Notes: generated from the letters alone by a model not told the origin. Counted from the first letter of the stretch, positions 23,630 to 32,421 are shown. The stretch is DNA of 64,000 nucleotides from Hymenobacter mellowenesis (GCF_030581005.1 NZ_JAUQSX010000013.1:124001-188000); one strand, 5' to 3'. Program-made: numbers and translations.

Positions 23630-25738
23630 ATGAAAGGGAAACTTTTACTCAGCGGCGGCCTACTGCTGGCGGCGCTGGCCGGGCAGGAAGCCCGCGCCCA
23701 GGCGGCCAACAACAACGTCATCATCTACATCGGCGACGGCTTCGGGCTGGCCCCGAAAACGGCCGCGCGCATGGCCATGGGCCAGGGCACCAACGGCAAG
23801 CGCTTCGCTTCCGACGCCAACTTTCAGGTGCTGAGCCTCGACAAGCTGAAGTACAACGCCACCGTCACCACCCACTCGCTGAACTCGTGGATTACGGACT
23901 CGGCCCCCGGCGCCTCGGTGTATGCCTGCGGCAAGCCCGGCAAGCAGGACAATGAGGTGATTTCGCTGAACCCCAGCTCGGGCGCGGCCATCGAAACCAT
24001 TCTGGAAAACGCCAAGAAGCAGGGCTACGCCGTGGGCCTCGTGAGCACGGCCCGCATCACGCACGCCACGCCGGCCGCCTTCGCCAGCCACATCTGGTAC
24101 CGCGACCTGGAGGACTACATTGCCGCCCAGTACATTGCCTCGACTCAAACCCAGTACGAAGCCATTTTTAACAGCAGCCCCACCACCTCGTACCGCTACA
24201 CGGCGGCCCGCGACTGGGTGCTGCCCACCCCGAAAGTAGGCGTGGAGCTCGACGTGATTCTGGGCGGCGGCGCCCGCCACTTCATGCCCCGCACCCGCAC
24301 GGCCGCCAGCTCCTACGAGGCCATCGTGGACCGCAACGGCACGGCCATCATCGACCCCGCCACCGGCAACGCCGCCACGCTGCGCGGCAACCGCGCCGAC
24401 GACGTGGACCTGGTGAGCTACGCCGTGAACCAGCGCAACTACGGCTACGTGAACAGCCGTGACGCCCTCAACAATCTCAACCTGAGCCAGTACGGCGTGG
24501 GCGGCAAGAAACTGCTGGGCCTGTTCAACAGCTCGCACGTGAACTACGAGCAGGACCGCCAGACCGGCGCCGCCTGGGAACCCTCGCTGGCCGAGATGAC
24601 CCACATGGCCATCGAAGTGCTGAAGGCCAAGAGCAACGGCAAAGGCTTCTTCCTGATGGTGGAAGCCGGCCGCATCGACCACCTGGAGCACGCCAATACC
24701 GGCGGTATCTCGGTGGTGGCCAACGCGGCGGGCGTCAACCAATACACCGTCGATTCGGACCGCCCGACCTACGCCACCAACGGCGGCGAGGCCAACTACA
24801 CGGCCACGCCCAGCACGCCCCGCACCACCAACGTGTACGCTTCGGACTACATGATTAAGGAGGTAATGGCTTTCGACTACGCCGTGGCCGAGGGCCGCGC
24901 CCTGCTCGGCACGCCCTCCACTACCGGCAACACGCTTATTTTTAGTACTTCCGACCACGAGTGCGGCGGCTTTGCCGTGACGGGCCTGCACGACGAGGCC
25001 GACGCCCAGAACAACGGCACCAAAATCCGCACCTACTCGGGCCAGATTACCAAGTCGGTAGCGGCCGAAGCGGGCTACGCCACCCCCACCAACCTGGTGC
25101 GCGGCGACGGCGGCACCGGCGGCTGGTTTCCTGATTACGTGATGAATACCTTCCAGGGCAAGCAGTACCCGCAGCCGGCCTCGGCCACGGGCAAGCGCAT
25201 TGTGGTGGCCTACGGCTCGAACCCGCTCACCAACGGCAACGGCGTGCGCGCCAGCACCGGCGTGGGCACCAACCAGGGCGGCACCCCCGGCAACCACACG
25301 CCCCAGGACATCTGGGTGGGGGCCGAAGACAACACCAACAACCCCTTGCACGCGGCGGCCATCACCGGCCAGGGCCTGCTCGACAACACGTCCATCACGC
25401 CCGTGATGGCCCGTTTCCTGGGCCTCACCAGCTTCTACACCACCATCACGCTGCGCACCACGCCCGGCAAACCCGACGAATTGCCGGGCCTGCAGCTGAG
25501 CCCCGTGCCCTTCCTCAACCAGTTTAACCTAGCCTTCACGCTGCCCACCGCCGGCGCCGTCACCGTCGAATTGTTCGACGAGATGGGCCGCCGCGTGCAA
25601 AGCGTAGTGACGAACCAGAATTTCAGCACCGGCGCCCACTCCGTAGCCGTGGACGGCAGCCGCCTCAGCGCCGGCCTCTACATCGCCGCCGTCACGATGA
25701 ACGGCCAAGTCGTGAGCAAGCGCACGATTAAGCTGTAA
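23630..25738 (+). CDS. PhoA-family alkaline phosphatase with T9SS sorting domain
   Basis: A 702-residue secreted phosphomonoesterase. Signal peptide residues 1-24. The metal/nucleophile motifs of the family are present: 'YIGDGFGLAP' (Asp36), 'ITDSAPGASVYACG' (nucleophile Ser91), 'TARITHATPAAFASH', 'VEAGRIDHLEHA', 'STSDHECGGF' and 'GNHTPQDIWVGA'. The last ~80 residues are a T9SS sorting domain ('LSPVPFLNQFNLAF', 'VELFDEMGRRV', 'LSAGLYIAAVTMN'), so the enzyme is exported or surface-attached. Expected role: releasing phosphate from organic phosphate outside the cell. No pst or pho genes adjoin. Confidence 0.93.
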   Translation: MKGKLLLSGGLLLAALAGQEARAQAANNNVIIYIGDGFGLAPKTAARMAMGQGTNGKRFASDANFQVLSLDKLKYNATVTTHSLNSWITDSAPGASVYACGKPGKQDNEVISLNPSSGAAIETILENAKKQGYAVGLVSTARITHATPAAFASHIWYRDLEDYIAAQYIASTQTQYEAIFNSSPTTSYRYTAARDWVLPTPKVGVELDVILGGGARHFMPRTRTAASSYEAIVDRNGTAIIDPATGNAATLRGNRADDVDLVSYAVNQRNYGYVNSRDALNNLNLSQYGVGGKKLLGLFNSSHVNYEQDRQTGAAWEPSLAEMTHMAIEVLKAKSNGKGFFLMVEAGRIDHLEHANTGGISVVANAAGVNQYTVDSDRPTYATNGGEANYTATPSTPRTTNVYASDYMIKEVMAFDYAVAEGRALLGTPSTTGNTLIFSTSDHECGGFAVTGLHDEADAQNNGTKIRTYSGQITKSVAAEAGYATPTNLVRGDGGTGGWFPDYVMNTFQGKQYPQPASATGKRIVVAYGSNPLTNGNGVRASTGVGTNQGGTPGNHTPQDIWVGAEDNTNNPLHAAAITGQGLLDNTSITPVMARFLGLTSFYTTITLRTTPGKPDELPGLQLSPVPFLNQFNLAFTLPTAGAVTVELFDEMGRRVQSVVTNQNFSTGAHSVAVDGSRLSAGLYIAAVTMNGQVVSKRTIKL

Positions 25739-25743
25739 CGGCG

Positions 25744-25934
25744 GAACCCCACCCCCGGCCCTCGCCGCTTGATGCGCGGAATCCTCTGGGGGAGGGGAGC
25801 CTGAAGATTTTAACGAAAAGGCCCCAACTCATCTTTGAGTTGGGGCCTTTTCATGAACATTCATTCTATTACACCGTGGCTCTCCTCCCCCAGAGGATTC
25901 CGCGCATCAAGCGGCGAGGGCCGGGGGTGGGGTT
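25744..25934. repeat. inverted repeat pair enclosing a terminator (CCCACCCCCGGCCC type)
   Basis: Arms of about 56 nt (25745-25800 and 25879-25934) are inverted copies with one mismatch. They enclose the bidirectional terminator at 25816-25851 and almost touch the stop codons of the two convergent genes. The same overall plan, with unrelated arm sequence, occurs at 22202-22385. Confidence 0.9.
25816..25851. terminator. bidirectional rho-independent terminator
   Basis: Perfect 16-bp stem AAAAGGCCCCAACTCA (25816-25831) with TGAGTTGGGGCCTTTT (25836-25851) and a 4-nt loop. It serves the alkaline phosphatase and the convergent methyltransferase. Confidence 0.92.
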
Positions 25935-26847
25935 ACTTCACGTTCCGCGCCACCACGAACATTCTATCCCCAAACCGCCCCGTCAGCTTGTTCAGGTAGT
26001 ATGTAGGGTACTGCCCGGCCAGCTTGCTCACTTTCTCCACCACGCTGCCGCCCAAGCGAATGTTCTTCGGCGGCTTCACCGGGTTCAGCAGCTCCGCCAC
26101 TTCGAAGCCCTGCTTTTTGAGCATTTTGGTGATGGTGGCCGGGGTGAACTCGAACAGGTGGTAGGGCGGAATATCCATCTTGCGCTCCTTGCCCAGCGCG
26201 CCGTAGGCCGCGAAGCCCAGCCGCACGGCGGGCAGGTTGAGGGTGGCCGGCAGGGCCAGCACCAGCAGCCCGCCCGGCTCCAGTATGCGGTGGAACTTGG
26301 CCAGCGTGGCGCTGGGCGAGAGCAGGTGCTCCAGCACGTCGCCCATGTAGGCCAGGTCGAACTGGTTTTCGTGGAAGTCCTCGGTGGTTTCGATGTTGCC
26401 CGTGACGACGGGCAGGTGCAGCTCGCGGCGGGCAAAGTCGGCCGCGTGCTCGGATATTTCCAGCCCGTGGGCTTCCCAGCCCAGCCGCTCCAGGCTTTTG
26501 AGGGTGTAGCCGGGGCCGCAGCCCACGTCGAGATAGCGGAACTTGCGGCCGGGGTATTTCGCCAGAATGTAGTTCGTGAACTTGTCGGGCCGAACCTGGT
26601 TTAGAGCGTCCTGCTTCTGGCCTTCTTCGATGAACACCACGTCCTGCTGGGTGCGGTCGTAGTTGGGGCGCTCCGTGAAATAGTCTTTGCCGTATAGCCG
26701 TTCCAGCTGCGCCGGCGTGGGCTGCGGGTCCAGAAACATCAGGGCGCAGCTGCGGCACTGGGTGCCTTGCAGCCGCTGGCCTTCAAATTCGTAGTAAAAG
26801 GGCAGCTTCTTAAAATCGGTGCTGCCGCACAAGTCGCAGGTACGCAT
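25933..26847 (-). CDS. class I SAM-dependent methyltransferase with N-terminal zinc-ribbon-like motif
   Basis: A 304-residue protein. The N-terminus 'CDLCGS' with 'GTQCRSCALMFLDP' (four Cys) forms a zinc-ribbon-like knuckle, typical of one group of sugar or small-molecule methyltransferases. The Rossmann domain begins at about residue 100 with motif I 'YLDVGCGPGYTLKSL', then 'AHGLEISEHAADFA' and 'DLAYMGDVLEHLLSP'. Substrate unknown. The ATG at 26847 is chosen; the frame extends upstream only through antisense of ypdA. Confidence 0.85.
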   Translation of the reverse strand: MRTCDLCGSTDFKKLPFYYEFEGQRLQGTQCRSCALMFLDPQPTPAQLERLYGKDYFTERPNYDRTQQDVVFIEEGQKQDALNQVRPDKFTNYILAKYPGRKFRYLDVGCGPGYTLKSLERLGWEAHGLEISEHAADFARRELHLPVVTGNIETTEDFHENQFDLAYMGDVLEHLLSPSATLAKFHRILEPGGLLVLALPATLNLPAVRLGFAAYGALGKERKMDIPPYHLFEFTPATITKMLKKQGFEVAELLNPVKPPKNIRLGGSVVEKVSKLAGQYPTYYLNKLTGRFGDRMFVVARNVK

Positions 26848-26858
26848 AATAGTAATAG

Positions 26859-26975
26859 TGGGGCGGGCTTCAGCCCGCCGTGCAAAGTTAGCCCCGCTTA
26901 CATTGCTCTCGGCCTGCGGGCTGGCAGCCGTGGTCTTACATTCAATTTCCGGCGGGCTGAAGCCCGCCCCACCAT
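26859..26975. repeat. inverted repeat GTGGGGCGGGCTTCAGCCCGCC
   Basis: Two copies of a ~23-nt unit (about 26859-26882 and 26951-26974) face each other in the 129-nt gap between divergent start codons. Each copy also contains its own short palindrome, GGCGGGCT..AGCCCGCC. The right copy ends 2-3 nt before the ypdA ATG, so it forms the 5' leader of that gene. Confidence 0.8.
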
Positions 26976-26976
26976 C

Positions 26977-27942
26977 ATGCTCGACGTTCTCATCATCGGG
27001 GCCGGCCCCGTGGGCCTGGCCTGCGCCCTCGAATGCCAGCGCAAGGGCCTCAGCTCCACCATCGTGGAGAAGGGCGCGCTGGTCAATTCCATCGTGGGCT
27101 ACCCCACCAACATGGAGTTTTTCTCCACGCCCGACCTGCTTGAAATCGGCGGCTACCCCTTTCCCACGGCCCACTACAAGCCCCTGCGCGAAGACGCCCT
27201 CGACTACTATCAGCGCGTGGCCCGGAGCGAAAAGCTGGCCATCCGCCTGCACGAAACGGTGCTGAGTCTGAACGGCGAGCAGGGCAATTTCACCGTCACC
27301 ACCGACAAAGGCGAAATTCCGACTCGCAACGTCATCGTGGCCACCGGCTTCTACGACCTGCCCAACCCGCTCGGCGTGCCCGGCGAAGACCTGCCCCACG
27401 TAAGTCATTACTACAAAGAGCCTTACCAGCATGTCCTGCAAAACGTCGTCGTCATCGGGGCCAAAAATTCTTCGGCTAAAGCCGCGCTTCAAATGACCCG
27501 CGCCGGTGCCCGGGTCACGCTCATCGTGCGCGGCCCGGAAATCAGCAATTCTGTGAAATACTGGATTCGGCCCGACCTCGTCAACCGCATTGCCGAGGGC
27601 CGCATCACGGCGCACTTCAACACCACCGTCACGGCCATTACCCCCGAAGCGGTCGAAGTCCTCATGCCCGACGGCCCACGCACCATTCCCACCGATTTCG
27701 TGTACGCCCTCACCGGCTACCACCCCGACGAAGCCTTACTCGGCCGCCTCGGCGTCGAGCCCGACCCGGACGACGAAGCCCGCGCCCCGCTCTTCGACCC
27801 CACTACGCACCAGACCACCCGGCCCGGCGTGTTCGTGGCCGGCACCGTGTGCGGCGGGCGCGCCACCAGCCGCTGGTTCATCGAAAACGGCCGGCACCAC
27901 GCCCAGCTCATTGCTGCTCACCTCAACGGCCTTATGCGCTAG
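26977..27942 (+). CDS. ypdA: YpdA family putative bacillithiol disulfide reductase
   Basis: A 321-residue flavoprotein. 'DVLIIGAGPVGLACALECQ' is the FAD-binding Rossmann start. 'NVVVIGAKNSSAKAALQM' is the NADPH-binding fold (about residue 160). The late 'GVFVAGTVCGGRATSRW' carries the Cys typical of YpdA, a thioredoxin-reductase relative that reduces oxidised bacillithiol. 'YPTNMEFFSTPDLLEIGG' near residue 45 is also family-typical. The ATG at 26977 directly precedes the FAD motif. The bst bacillithiol-synthesis genes are not in the window. Confidence 0.9.
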   Translation: MLDVLIIGAGPVGLACALECQRKGLSSTIVEKGALVNSIVGYPTNMEFFSTPDLLEIGGYPFPTAHYKPLREDALDYYQRVARSEKLAIRLHETVLSLNGEQGNFTVTTDKGEIPTRNVIVATGFYDLPNPLGVPGEDLPHVSHYYKEPYQHVLQNVVVIGAKNSSAKAALQMTRAGARVTLIVRGPEISNSVKYWIRPDLVNRIAEGRITAHFNTTVTAITPEAVEVLMPDGPRTIPTDFVYALTGYHPDEALLGRLGVEPDPDDEARAPLFDPTTHQTTRPGVFVAGTVCGGRATSRWFIENGRHHAQLIAAHLNGLMR

Positions 27943-27979
27943 CCTGCCAAAGCCTTGCCGCTGGAGGGGCTTTGGCAGG
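27943..27979. terminator. hairpin between convergent genes
   Basis: A 12-bp perfect stem, CCTGCCAAAGCC (27943-27954) with GGCTTTGGCAGG (27968-27979), starting right after the ypdA stop codon and before the lipocalin-like gene stop. It lacks a long T run, so it may be a weak terminator or an RNA-stabilising hairpin. Confidence 0.55.
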
Positions 27980-27996
27980 TTAGGTCTGGTTTCTGG

Positions 27997-28467
27997 TTAC
28001 CCCTTCCGATAAGTGATAGTAAACGTGTAGTTTACGTTGTTTTGCACGGCGCTGGTGGTGATTTTGAGTGAAGAATCCGTCAGTTCCTGAATGTTGAGGC
28101 TTTGCGGCGAGCCGCCCTGGGGCGTAATGGTAATGATGGTCTGGTCGGAATTGAATACCCAGGTGCCAGTGGTGGTTTGCGGGTCGGTCTGGGTGCATTT
28201 CACCGCCCCCTCGTCGTCCTTGAACACGTTAGGCTTTTCGAAGCGAATGAAGTCATCCTTCTGGCACGACTGAAATTGGCCGTACACATCGGTGATGGTT
28301 GCCCCCGCCACTACCACGCCGGGGCTGACCGTTTCGGCCGACACAATCCAGTTTTTATCCGACAGCAGGTCGGTTTTGGAAGGAGCCGGAGTTTCCTTGG
28401 TTTTGCTGCAGCCCAATGTGAGCAGGCCCAACGCTACGGCGGCAAAATACGAGTACGACTTTTTCAT
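27997..28467 (-). CDS. lipocalin-like lipoprotein
   Basis: A 156-residue lipoprotein: signal II with lipobox 'LLTLGC' (acylated Cys ~20). The mature part has 'LLSDKNWIVSAETVSP', 'DDFIRFEKPNVF', 'GTWVFNSDQTIITI' and 'LTDSSLKITTS', the strand pattern of small Bacteroidota lipocalin-like (DUF4923/Lipocalin_4) proteins. Two Cys ('QSCQKDD' and 'VKCTQTD') may form a disulfide. Ligand unknown. The ATG at 28467 begins the Lys-Lys signal. Confidence 0.78.
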   Translation of the reverse strand: MKKSYSYFAAVALGLLTLGCSKTKETPAPSKTDLLSDKNWIVSAETVSPGVVVAGATITDVYGQFQSCQKDDFIRFEKPNVFKDDEGAVKCTQTDPQTTTGTWVFNSDQTIITITPQGGSPQSLNIQELTDSSLKITTSAVQNNVNYTFTITYRKG

Positions 28468-28597
28468 AAGATGGATATAGAAGGGTGGGAGTGAATGACG
28501 GCAGCGCAACAGCGCAACAGTGAAGTCGGCTTAAAGCAAATATATTTAGATTATCTAATTATAAGTGTTTAACTAAAAAATATAAATGTGAAAGAAC

Positions 28598-28637
28598 AAA
28601 AAAAGGTCCTTTGCCATCGCGGCAAAGGACCTTTTTT
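28598..28637 (-). terminator. rho-independent terminator
   Basis: Perfect stem AAAAAAGGTCCTTTGCC with GGCAAAGGACCTTTTTT and a 5-nt loop. It ends the esterase/FadL operon transcribed on the minus strand; its symmetry could also block plus-strand reading. Confidence 0.88.
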
Positions 28638-28664
28638 AGGTTTAGTATTCTTAAATAGAATGCA

Positions 28665-30047
28665 TTACGGGAACAGCACGCCGCGGTAATCGTTCGGGGC
28701 CACTTGTGGCACCATCGAGCCGTAGTAAGCATTGATAACGCGGATGAATTCGTTTGCCACCACCGCGTAGCCGCGGGGCGTGGGGTGCACACCGTCAAGG
28801 CTGAACAGGTTGCCCGAAGCAAACGTGGCCGTGTTATTCACGGCATTGGTCACGATGCCTTGCGAGGCAATGCTGTTGAAGAACGTGTTCATGTCGGCCA
28901 GGGCCAGCTTGTTCTGACGGGCCGTTTTGGCGATGATGGCGTTAAGTTGGGTGGTGCGGTTCACAACGGTGGTGATTTCCGTAGCGTCCAGCACGTACTG
29001 GTTCGGCACGGGGTTGGTGGGCGTCGAGCCGGCGCCCGTGGCCACTACCCCCTGTGCGGTCAGCGTGAGCAAATCGGCCGAGGTAGCGAGGCGAATCACC
29101 GGCGCGGTGGCTGTGCCCGTCGTAATAAACACGCCCGGCGAAGCCGCGTTGGCCGCTTTGAAAGCGGCTGCTACTGCCGTCACCGTCACCGTGTTGAAGT
29201 ACGGAATATTCGTCACATTGGGAATATTGGCGCACACGCCTTTCACCGTGCCATTCTTGGAAATGGCGGCGATGATGTTGCGGTAGCCCTTGCCGAAGCT
29301 GGTGGTGTCCGTCAGGCCGCTGAAGGGGTTGGTAGCCGAGGCTACGCCGCCGGCCGTGGCATAAGTCAGTACGTCGTTGTTGCCCATCCAGCACGAGAAG
29401 AACGTGGGCGTTTTCTGACCGATGTAGGTCACGTAGTCCTTCGAGGTGCGGTCGGCTGCCGGCAGCAGGCGCTGGTAAAAGTTGTTGAGCGAGCCATACG
29501 CGGCGGCAGCGCCGCGCGTCTGGGCATCCACGACGGCGTTGCCAGTCGAGGAGGCGGTTTTGTCGGCGCTCAGCACCGAGATGCCGGGCACGCCTAGGTT
29601 GTCGGGCTGCGCGCCGGTGTAGGCCTCCAGCTCGGTGGGAAATGCGGCATTGGTGCCGGTGTAAGCCACCTGCTCGCCCAGGTAGTTGTTGGCGGCAGAG
29701 GGCTGCACAGGAACAGCGGCACCGTTCACCAGCTGCAGCTTCACGTAGCCCGAGCCATCTTTTTTGGCGGCCGAGAAAGCGGGCTGCACGAAGCTGGCTG
29801 GGCCTTTGCCGGTTTTGGCAAACTGCTGGGCCAGAATGGCGGGGTACGAAACGGCCTGCACCTCGTTGTAGAGGCCGCCATCGGAGTAGCCCGAGGTGAG
29901 GGAGTTGCCCACGGCCACGTAGCTGCTGAAATTCAGCTGGCCGGCGTCGGCAGTGGGGCGGTTATCGTCCAGCTCGGGCTGGCAGCTGCCCAGCGTCAGG
30001 CCCAACAGGGCCAGGGCCGGCAAAGAATATTTAGGAGAGAAAGTCAT
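28665..30047 (-). CDS. SGNH/GDSL-like lipoprotein esterase
   Basis: A 460-residue lipoprotein with lipobox 'LGLTLGSC' (Cys ~22). SGNH signals are visible: 'YVAVGNSLTSGYSDGG' (block I, Ser in 'GNSLT'), 'FFSCWMGNNDVLTYA' (block III Asn) and 'LDGVHPTPRGYAVVA' (block V Asp/His). The long central region is an insertion relative to short GDSL enzymes. It follows the FadL-type porin gene by 31 nt in the same operon; this pairing suggests hydrolysis of lipids or esters at the outer membrane and uptake of the released acyl chains. Exact substrate unknown. Confidence 0.85.
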   Translation of the reverse strand: MTFSPKYSLPALALLGLTLGSCQPELDDNRPTADAGQLNFSSYVAVGNSLTSGYSDGGLYNEVQAVSYPAILAQQFAKTGKGPASFVQPAFSAAKKDGSGYVKLQLVNGAAVPVQPSAANNYLGEQVAYTGTNAAFPTELEAYTGAQPDNLGVPGISVLSADKTASSTGNAVVDAQTRGAAAAYGSLNNFYQRLLPAADRTSKDYVTYIGQKTPTFFSCWMGNNDVLTYATAGGVASATNPFSGLTDTTSFGKGYRNIIAAISKNGTVKGVCANIPNVTNIPYFNTVTVTAVAAAFKAANAASPGVFITTGTATAPVIRLATSADLLTLTAQGVVATGAGSTPTNPVPNQYVLDATEITTVVNRTTQLNAIIAKTARQNKLALADMNTFFNSIASQGIVTNAVNNTATFASGNLFSLDGVHPTPRGYAVVANEFIRVINAYYGSMVPQVAPNDYRGVLFP

Positions 30048-30078
30048 GGTTGTGCGTCAGTCAGGAAGCCGGTGGGAA

Positions 30079-31407
30079 TTAGAATTTAACGTACAGCCCC
30101 ACGCCGGGAACAGCAATGGTCGTTTTGTAAGTGCCGGCCACGCGGTCGGTGGTGCCGTTGTTCAGCAGGTCGCTCTGGCTCTGGCTGCGCTTCAGGAAGT
30201 CCTCGAACAGGAACGACGCATCGATGCCGAAGCGCTTGCCGAACTCGTAGGAAGCGCCGGCCGTCAGGCCAATGCGGTCGGCATCAGGGGTTTCGGGGCT
30301 GATGTAGCCGTCCTTCACGGCCGCCATGTCGTAGAAGCCACCGGCGCGCACCGTCAGGCCATCGGTCACTTTGTACTGGCCGCCGAGGCGGAACGCCAGC
30401 GCGTCCTGATAGTAGCGCTTGGCCGACGATGTGGTGCTGCCGCCCAGCAGGCCGGGCGTGCCCACCACGGCCGGCGTGGTGGCGGTAGCGGCGCGGTCGC
30501 CGTAGCCGTTGTTACCGCTGAAGGTGAAGTCCAGCGTCCGGTAGGCGCTCCAAAACACCAGGTTGGCGTCGGCCGAAATCGTCAGCTTCTCGTTGGGCAT
30601 CACCGCCACGCCCACGCTGGCGGTGGCCGGCAAGGGCAGGGTGGCCGAGAAATTGGTGGCCGTGAAGTTGCCGCCGGTCGAGTAAATCACGTCGCGCAGG
30701 CGCACGTCGCCGTTCTCAATCTTGGCGTCCACCTGCGAGCGGTAGCTCACGCCCACGCTCAGTTTATCGCTGGGCTTGAAGTAGATGCCGGCATTGTAGC
30801 CGAAGCTCTGCTTGGCTTTGCCGTTGAGGGTGACGTGGGGCGTGGGGGCGCCGGTCTGGGCCGTGAGGGGCACGTCTTTCTGCAGGTCCACGTCGCCGTA
30901 GGCCAGCATCACCAGGCCTGCGCCCACGCTCAGCTGCGGCGTGATGGCGAAGGAGGCCGTGAGCTGCGCGAAAATGGAGCGCAAGTTGATGTCGGTCAGG
31001 CTGTAGCGGCCTTCCCAGTTCTTATTGTAGTGCAGCTCGCTGCCGAAGGGCGTGTAGGCGCCGATGCCGATTTTCCACTTGCCTTCCTTCGGGCCGAAGG
31101 CGGCGTAGAAGTTGGCGGGCGTCACGAGCTTGTTATCGAGCGTGCTCTGGCCGCCCCCGCTTTCGGGAATGAAGGCGTTGCGGGCCAGGGCAGCGTTGAA
31201 GCCCACCTGCACGCCGTTGTCGCGCACCATGGCCAGGGCGCCGGGGTTGTAGAACATGGCGGCCTGGTCCAGCGTCAGGGCTACTCCGACGCCGCCCATG
31301 CCGATGTTTTTCTGCCCGCCGAGGTTCACCTGAAAGCCGCTGGCCGATGCAGCCGACGCGCTGACCAGCAGCGTGCCCCCCGCAAGGAGTAGTGTTTTAA
31401 CCGTCAT
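30079..31407 (-). CDS. OmpP1/FadL family outer-membrane transporter
   Basis: A 442-residue beta-barrel. Signal peptide ~residues 1-22 ('LLVSASAASA'). The FadL-type start 'SGFQVNLGGQKNIGMGG' and 'DQAAMFYNPGALAMV' (the NPA motif) are clear, and the protein ends 'VGLYVKF', with a C-terminal Phe for barrel assembly. FadL proteins let long-chain fatty acids or other hydrophobic compounds cross the outer membrane. It is the first gene of a two-gene operon with the SGNH lipoprotein. Confidence 0.92.
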   Translation of the reverse strand: MTVKTLLLAGGTLLVSASAASASGFQVNLGGQKNIGMGGVGVALTLDQAAMFYNPGALAMVRDNGVQVGFNAALARNAFIPESGGGQSTLDNKLVTPANFYAAFGPKEGKWKIGIGAYTPFGSELHYNKNWEGRYSLTDINLRSIFAQLTASFAITPQLSVGAGLVMLAYGDVDLQKDVPLTAQTGAPTPHVTLNGKAKQSFGYNAGIYFKPSDKLSVGVSYRSQVDAKIENGDVRLRDVIYSTGGNFTATNFSATLPLPATASVGVAVMPNEKLTISADANLVFWSAYRTLDFTFSGNNGYGDRAATATTPAVVGTPGLLGGSTTSSAKRYYQDALAFRLGGQYKVTDGLTVRAGGFYDMAAVKDGYISPETPDADRIGLTAGASYEFGKRFGIDASFLFEDFLKRSQSQSDLLNNGTTDRVAGTYKTTIAVPGVGLYVKF

Positions 31408-31546
31408 ATTAAAAGTAAAGATTTGGGGTGGGTGTGATTTAGGGGTTAAAAGTAACGGAAAAAATCAACCCAAATGTTAGGCTTGCCGAATATTTTGGGG
31501 CGTTCAATCGTTTGGAACCAATTATTCTTCCCTTCGTCCCAACCCG

Positions 31547-31554
31547 TACCTTTG
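31547..31554 (+). promoter_or_regulatory. -7 promoter box almost touching lptB start
   Basis: TACCTTTG matches TAnnTTTG exactly and ends 5 nt before the lptB ATG at 31560, implying a leaderless or near-leaderless mRNA. Confidence 0.55.
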
Positions 31555-31559
31555 CCCGC

Positions 31560-32291
31560 ATGATTCTTCGCGCCGACCACCTGGTTAAAAAATACAAAGC
31601 CCGCACCGTCGTCAACGACATGTCGGTAACCGTGGAGCAGGGCGAAATCGTGGGCCTGCTCGGGCCCAACGGCGCTGGCAAAACCACCTGCTTCTACATG
31701 ATGGTGGGCATGGTGAAGCCCAACTCCGGCCGCATCTTCCTGGATACCACCGAAATCACGACCATGCCCATCTACCAGCGGGCGCGGCTGGGCGTGGGCT
31801 ACCTGGCCCAGGAAGCCAGCGTGTTCCGCGACCTGAGCGTGGAGGAAAACATCATGGCCGTGCTCGAGATGACCAGCATGAAGAAGGACGCCCGCCAGGC
31901 CAAGGTGGAGGAAATGCTCGAAGAATTTAGCCTGGGCCACGTGCGCAAAAACCTGGGCAAGGTGCTGAGCGGCGGCGAGCGCCGCCGCACCGAAATCGCC
32001 CGGGCGCTGGCCGTCGACCCCAAGTTCGTACTCCTCGACGAGCCCTTCGCTGGCGTCGACCCCATCGCCACCGAAGAAATCCAGGGCATCGTGGCCAAGC
32101 TCAAACACCGCGGCATCGGCGTGCTCATCACCGACCATGACGTCAACTCCACCCTCAGCATCGTGGACCGCGCCTATCTGCTCTTCGAGGGCAAGCTGCT
32201 GAAAGCCGGCACCGCCGAAGAGCTGGCCAGCGACGAAACCGTGCGCCGCGTGTACCTGGGCAAGAATTTCGAGCTCAAGCGCAACGTGTAG
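31560..32291 (+). CDS. lptB: LPS export ABC transporter ATP-binding protein
   Basis: A 243-residue ATPase with Walker A 'LLGPNGAGKTT', Q-loop 'YLAQEASVFRDLSVEEN', signature 'LSGGERRR', Walker B 'FVLLDEPFAGVDP' and switch His 'LITDHDV'. The 'EASVFRDLSVEENI' and 'DHDVNSTLSIVDRAYLL' stretches are specific to LptB, which powers the LptFG complex moving lipopolysaccharide out of the inner membrane. lptC, lptA and lptFG are not adjacent. The ATG at 31560 is preferred over 31512 because of the promoter box and family start. Confidence 0.95.
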   Translation: MILRADHLVKKYKARTVVNDMSVTVEQGEIVGLLGPNGAGKTTCFYMMVGMVKPNSGRIFLDTTEITTMPIYQRARLGVGYLAQEASVFRDLSVEENIMAVLEMTSMKKDARQAKVEEMLEEFSLGHVRKNLGKVLSGGERRRTEIARALAVDPKFVLLDEPFAGVDPIATEEIQGIVAKLKHRGIGVLITDHDVNSTLSIVDRAYLLFEGKLLKAGTAEELASDETVRRVYLGKNFELKRNV

Positions 32292-32306
32292 CGCAATCTG
32301 ATTCAC

Positions 32307-32421
32307 AGAACGTCATGCCGAGCGTAGCCGAGGCATCTCGTGTGCTGCAGTAATTCTCTTCTTCAACGATTGAGTTGCTACTCTACGCGAGATGCCTCGG
32401 CTACGCTCGGCATGACGTTCT
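32307..32421. repeat. REP-like palindrome 3 (34-nt arms)
   Basis: Arms 32307-32340 and 32388-32421 are perfect inverted copies, beginning AGAACGTCATGCCGAGCG. The loop (47 nt) is longer than in other copies. Located between lptB and the GH3-family gene; its right arm ends 27 nt before the next ATG. Confidence 0.9.

Noticed and set aside
23660..25351. 563-codon open frame antisense to the alkaline phosphatase
   Set aside because: Gly/Val/His-rich shadow of a well-supported gene; no promoter or domain.
26848..27723. 290-codon N-terminal extension of the methyltransferase frame
   Set aside because: The extension is antisense to ypdA and crosses the intergenic inverted repeat; the zinc-ribbon start at 26847 fits the family.
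29953..31392. 479-codon plus-strand frame opposite the FadL-type porin
   Set aside because: Same shadow effect; the minus strand has a signal peptide, the FadL NPA motif and a C-terminal Phe.
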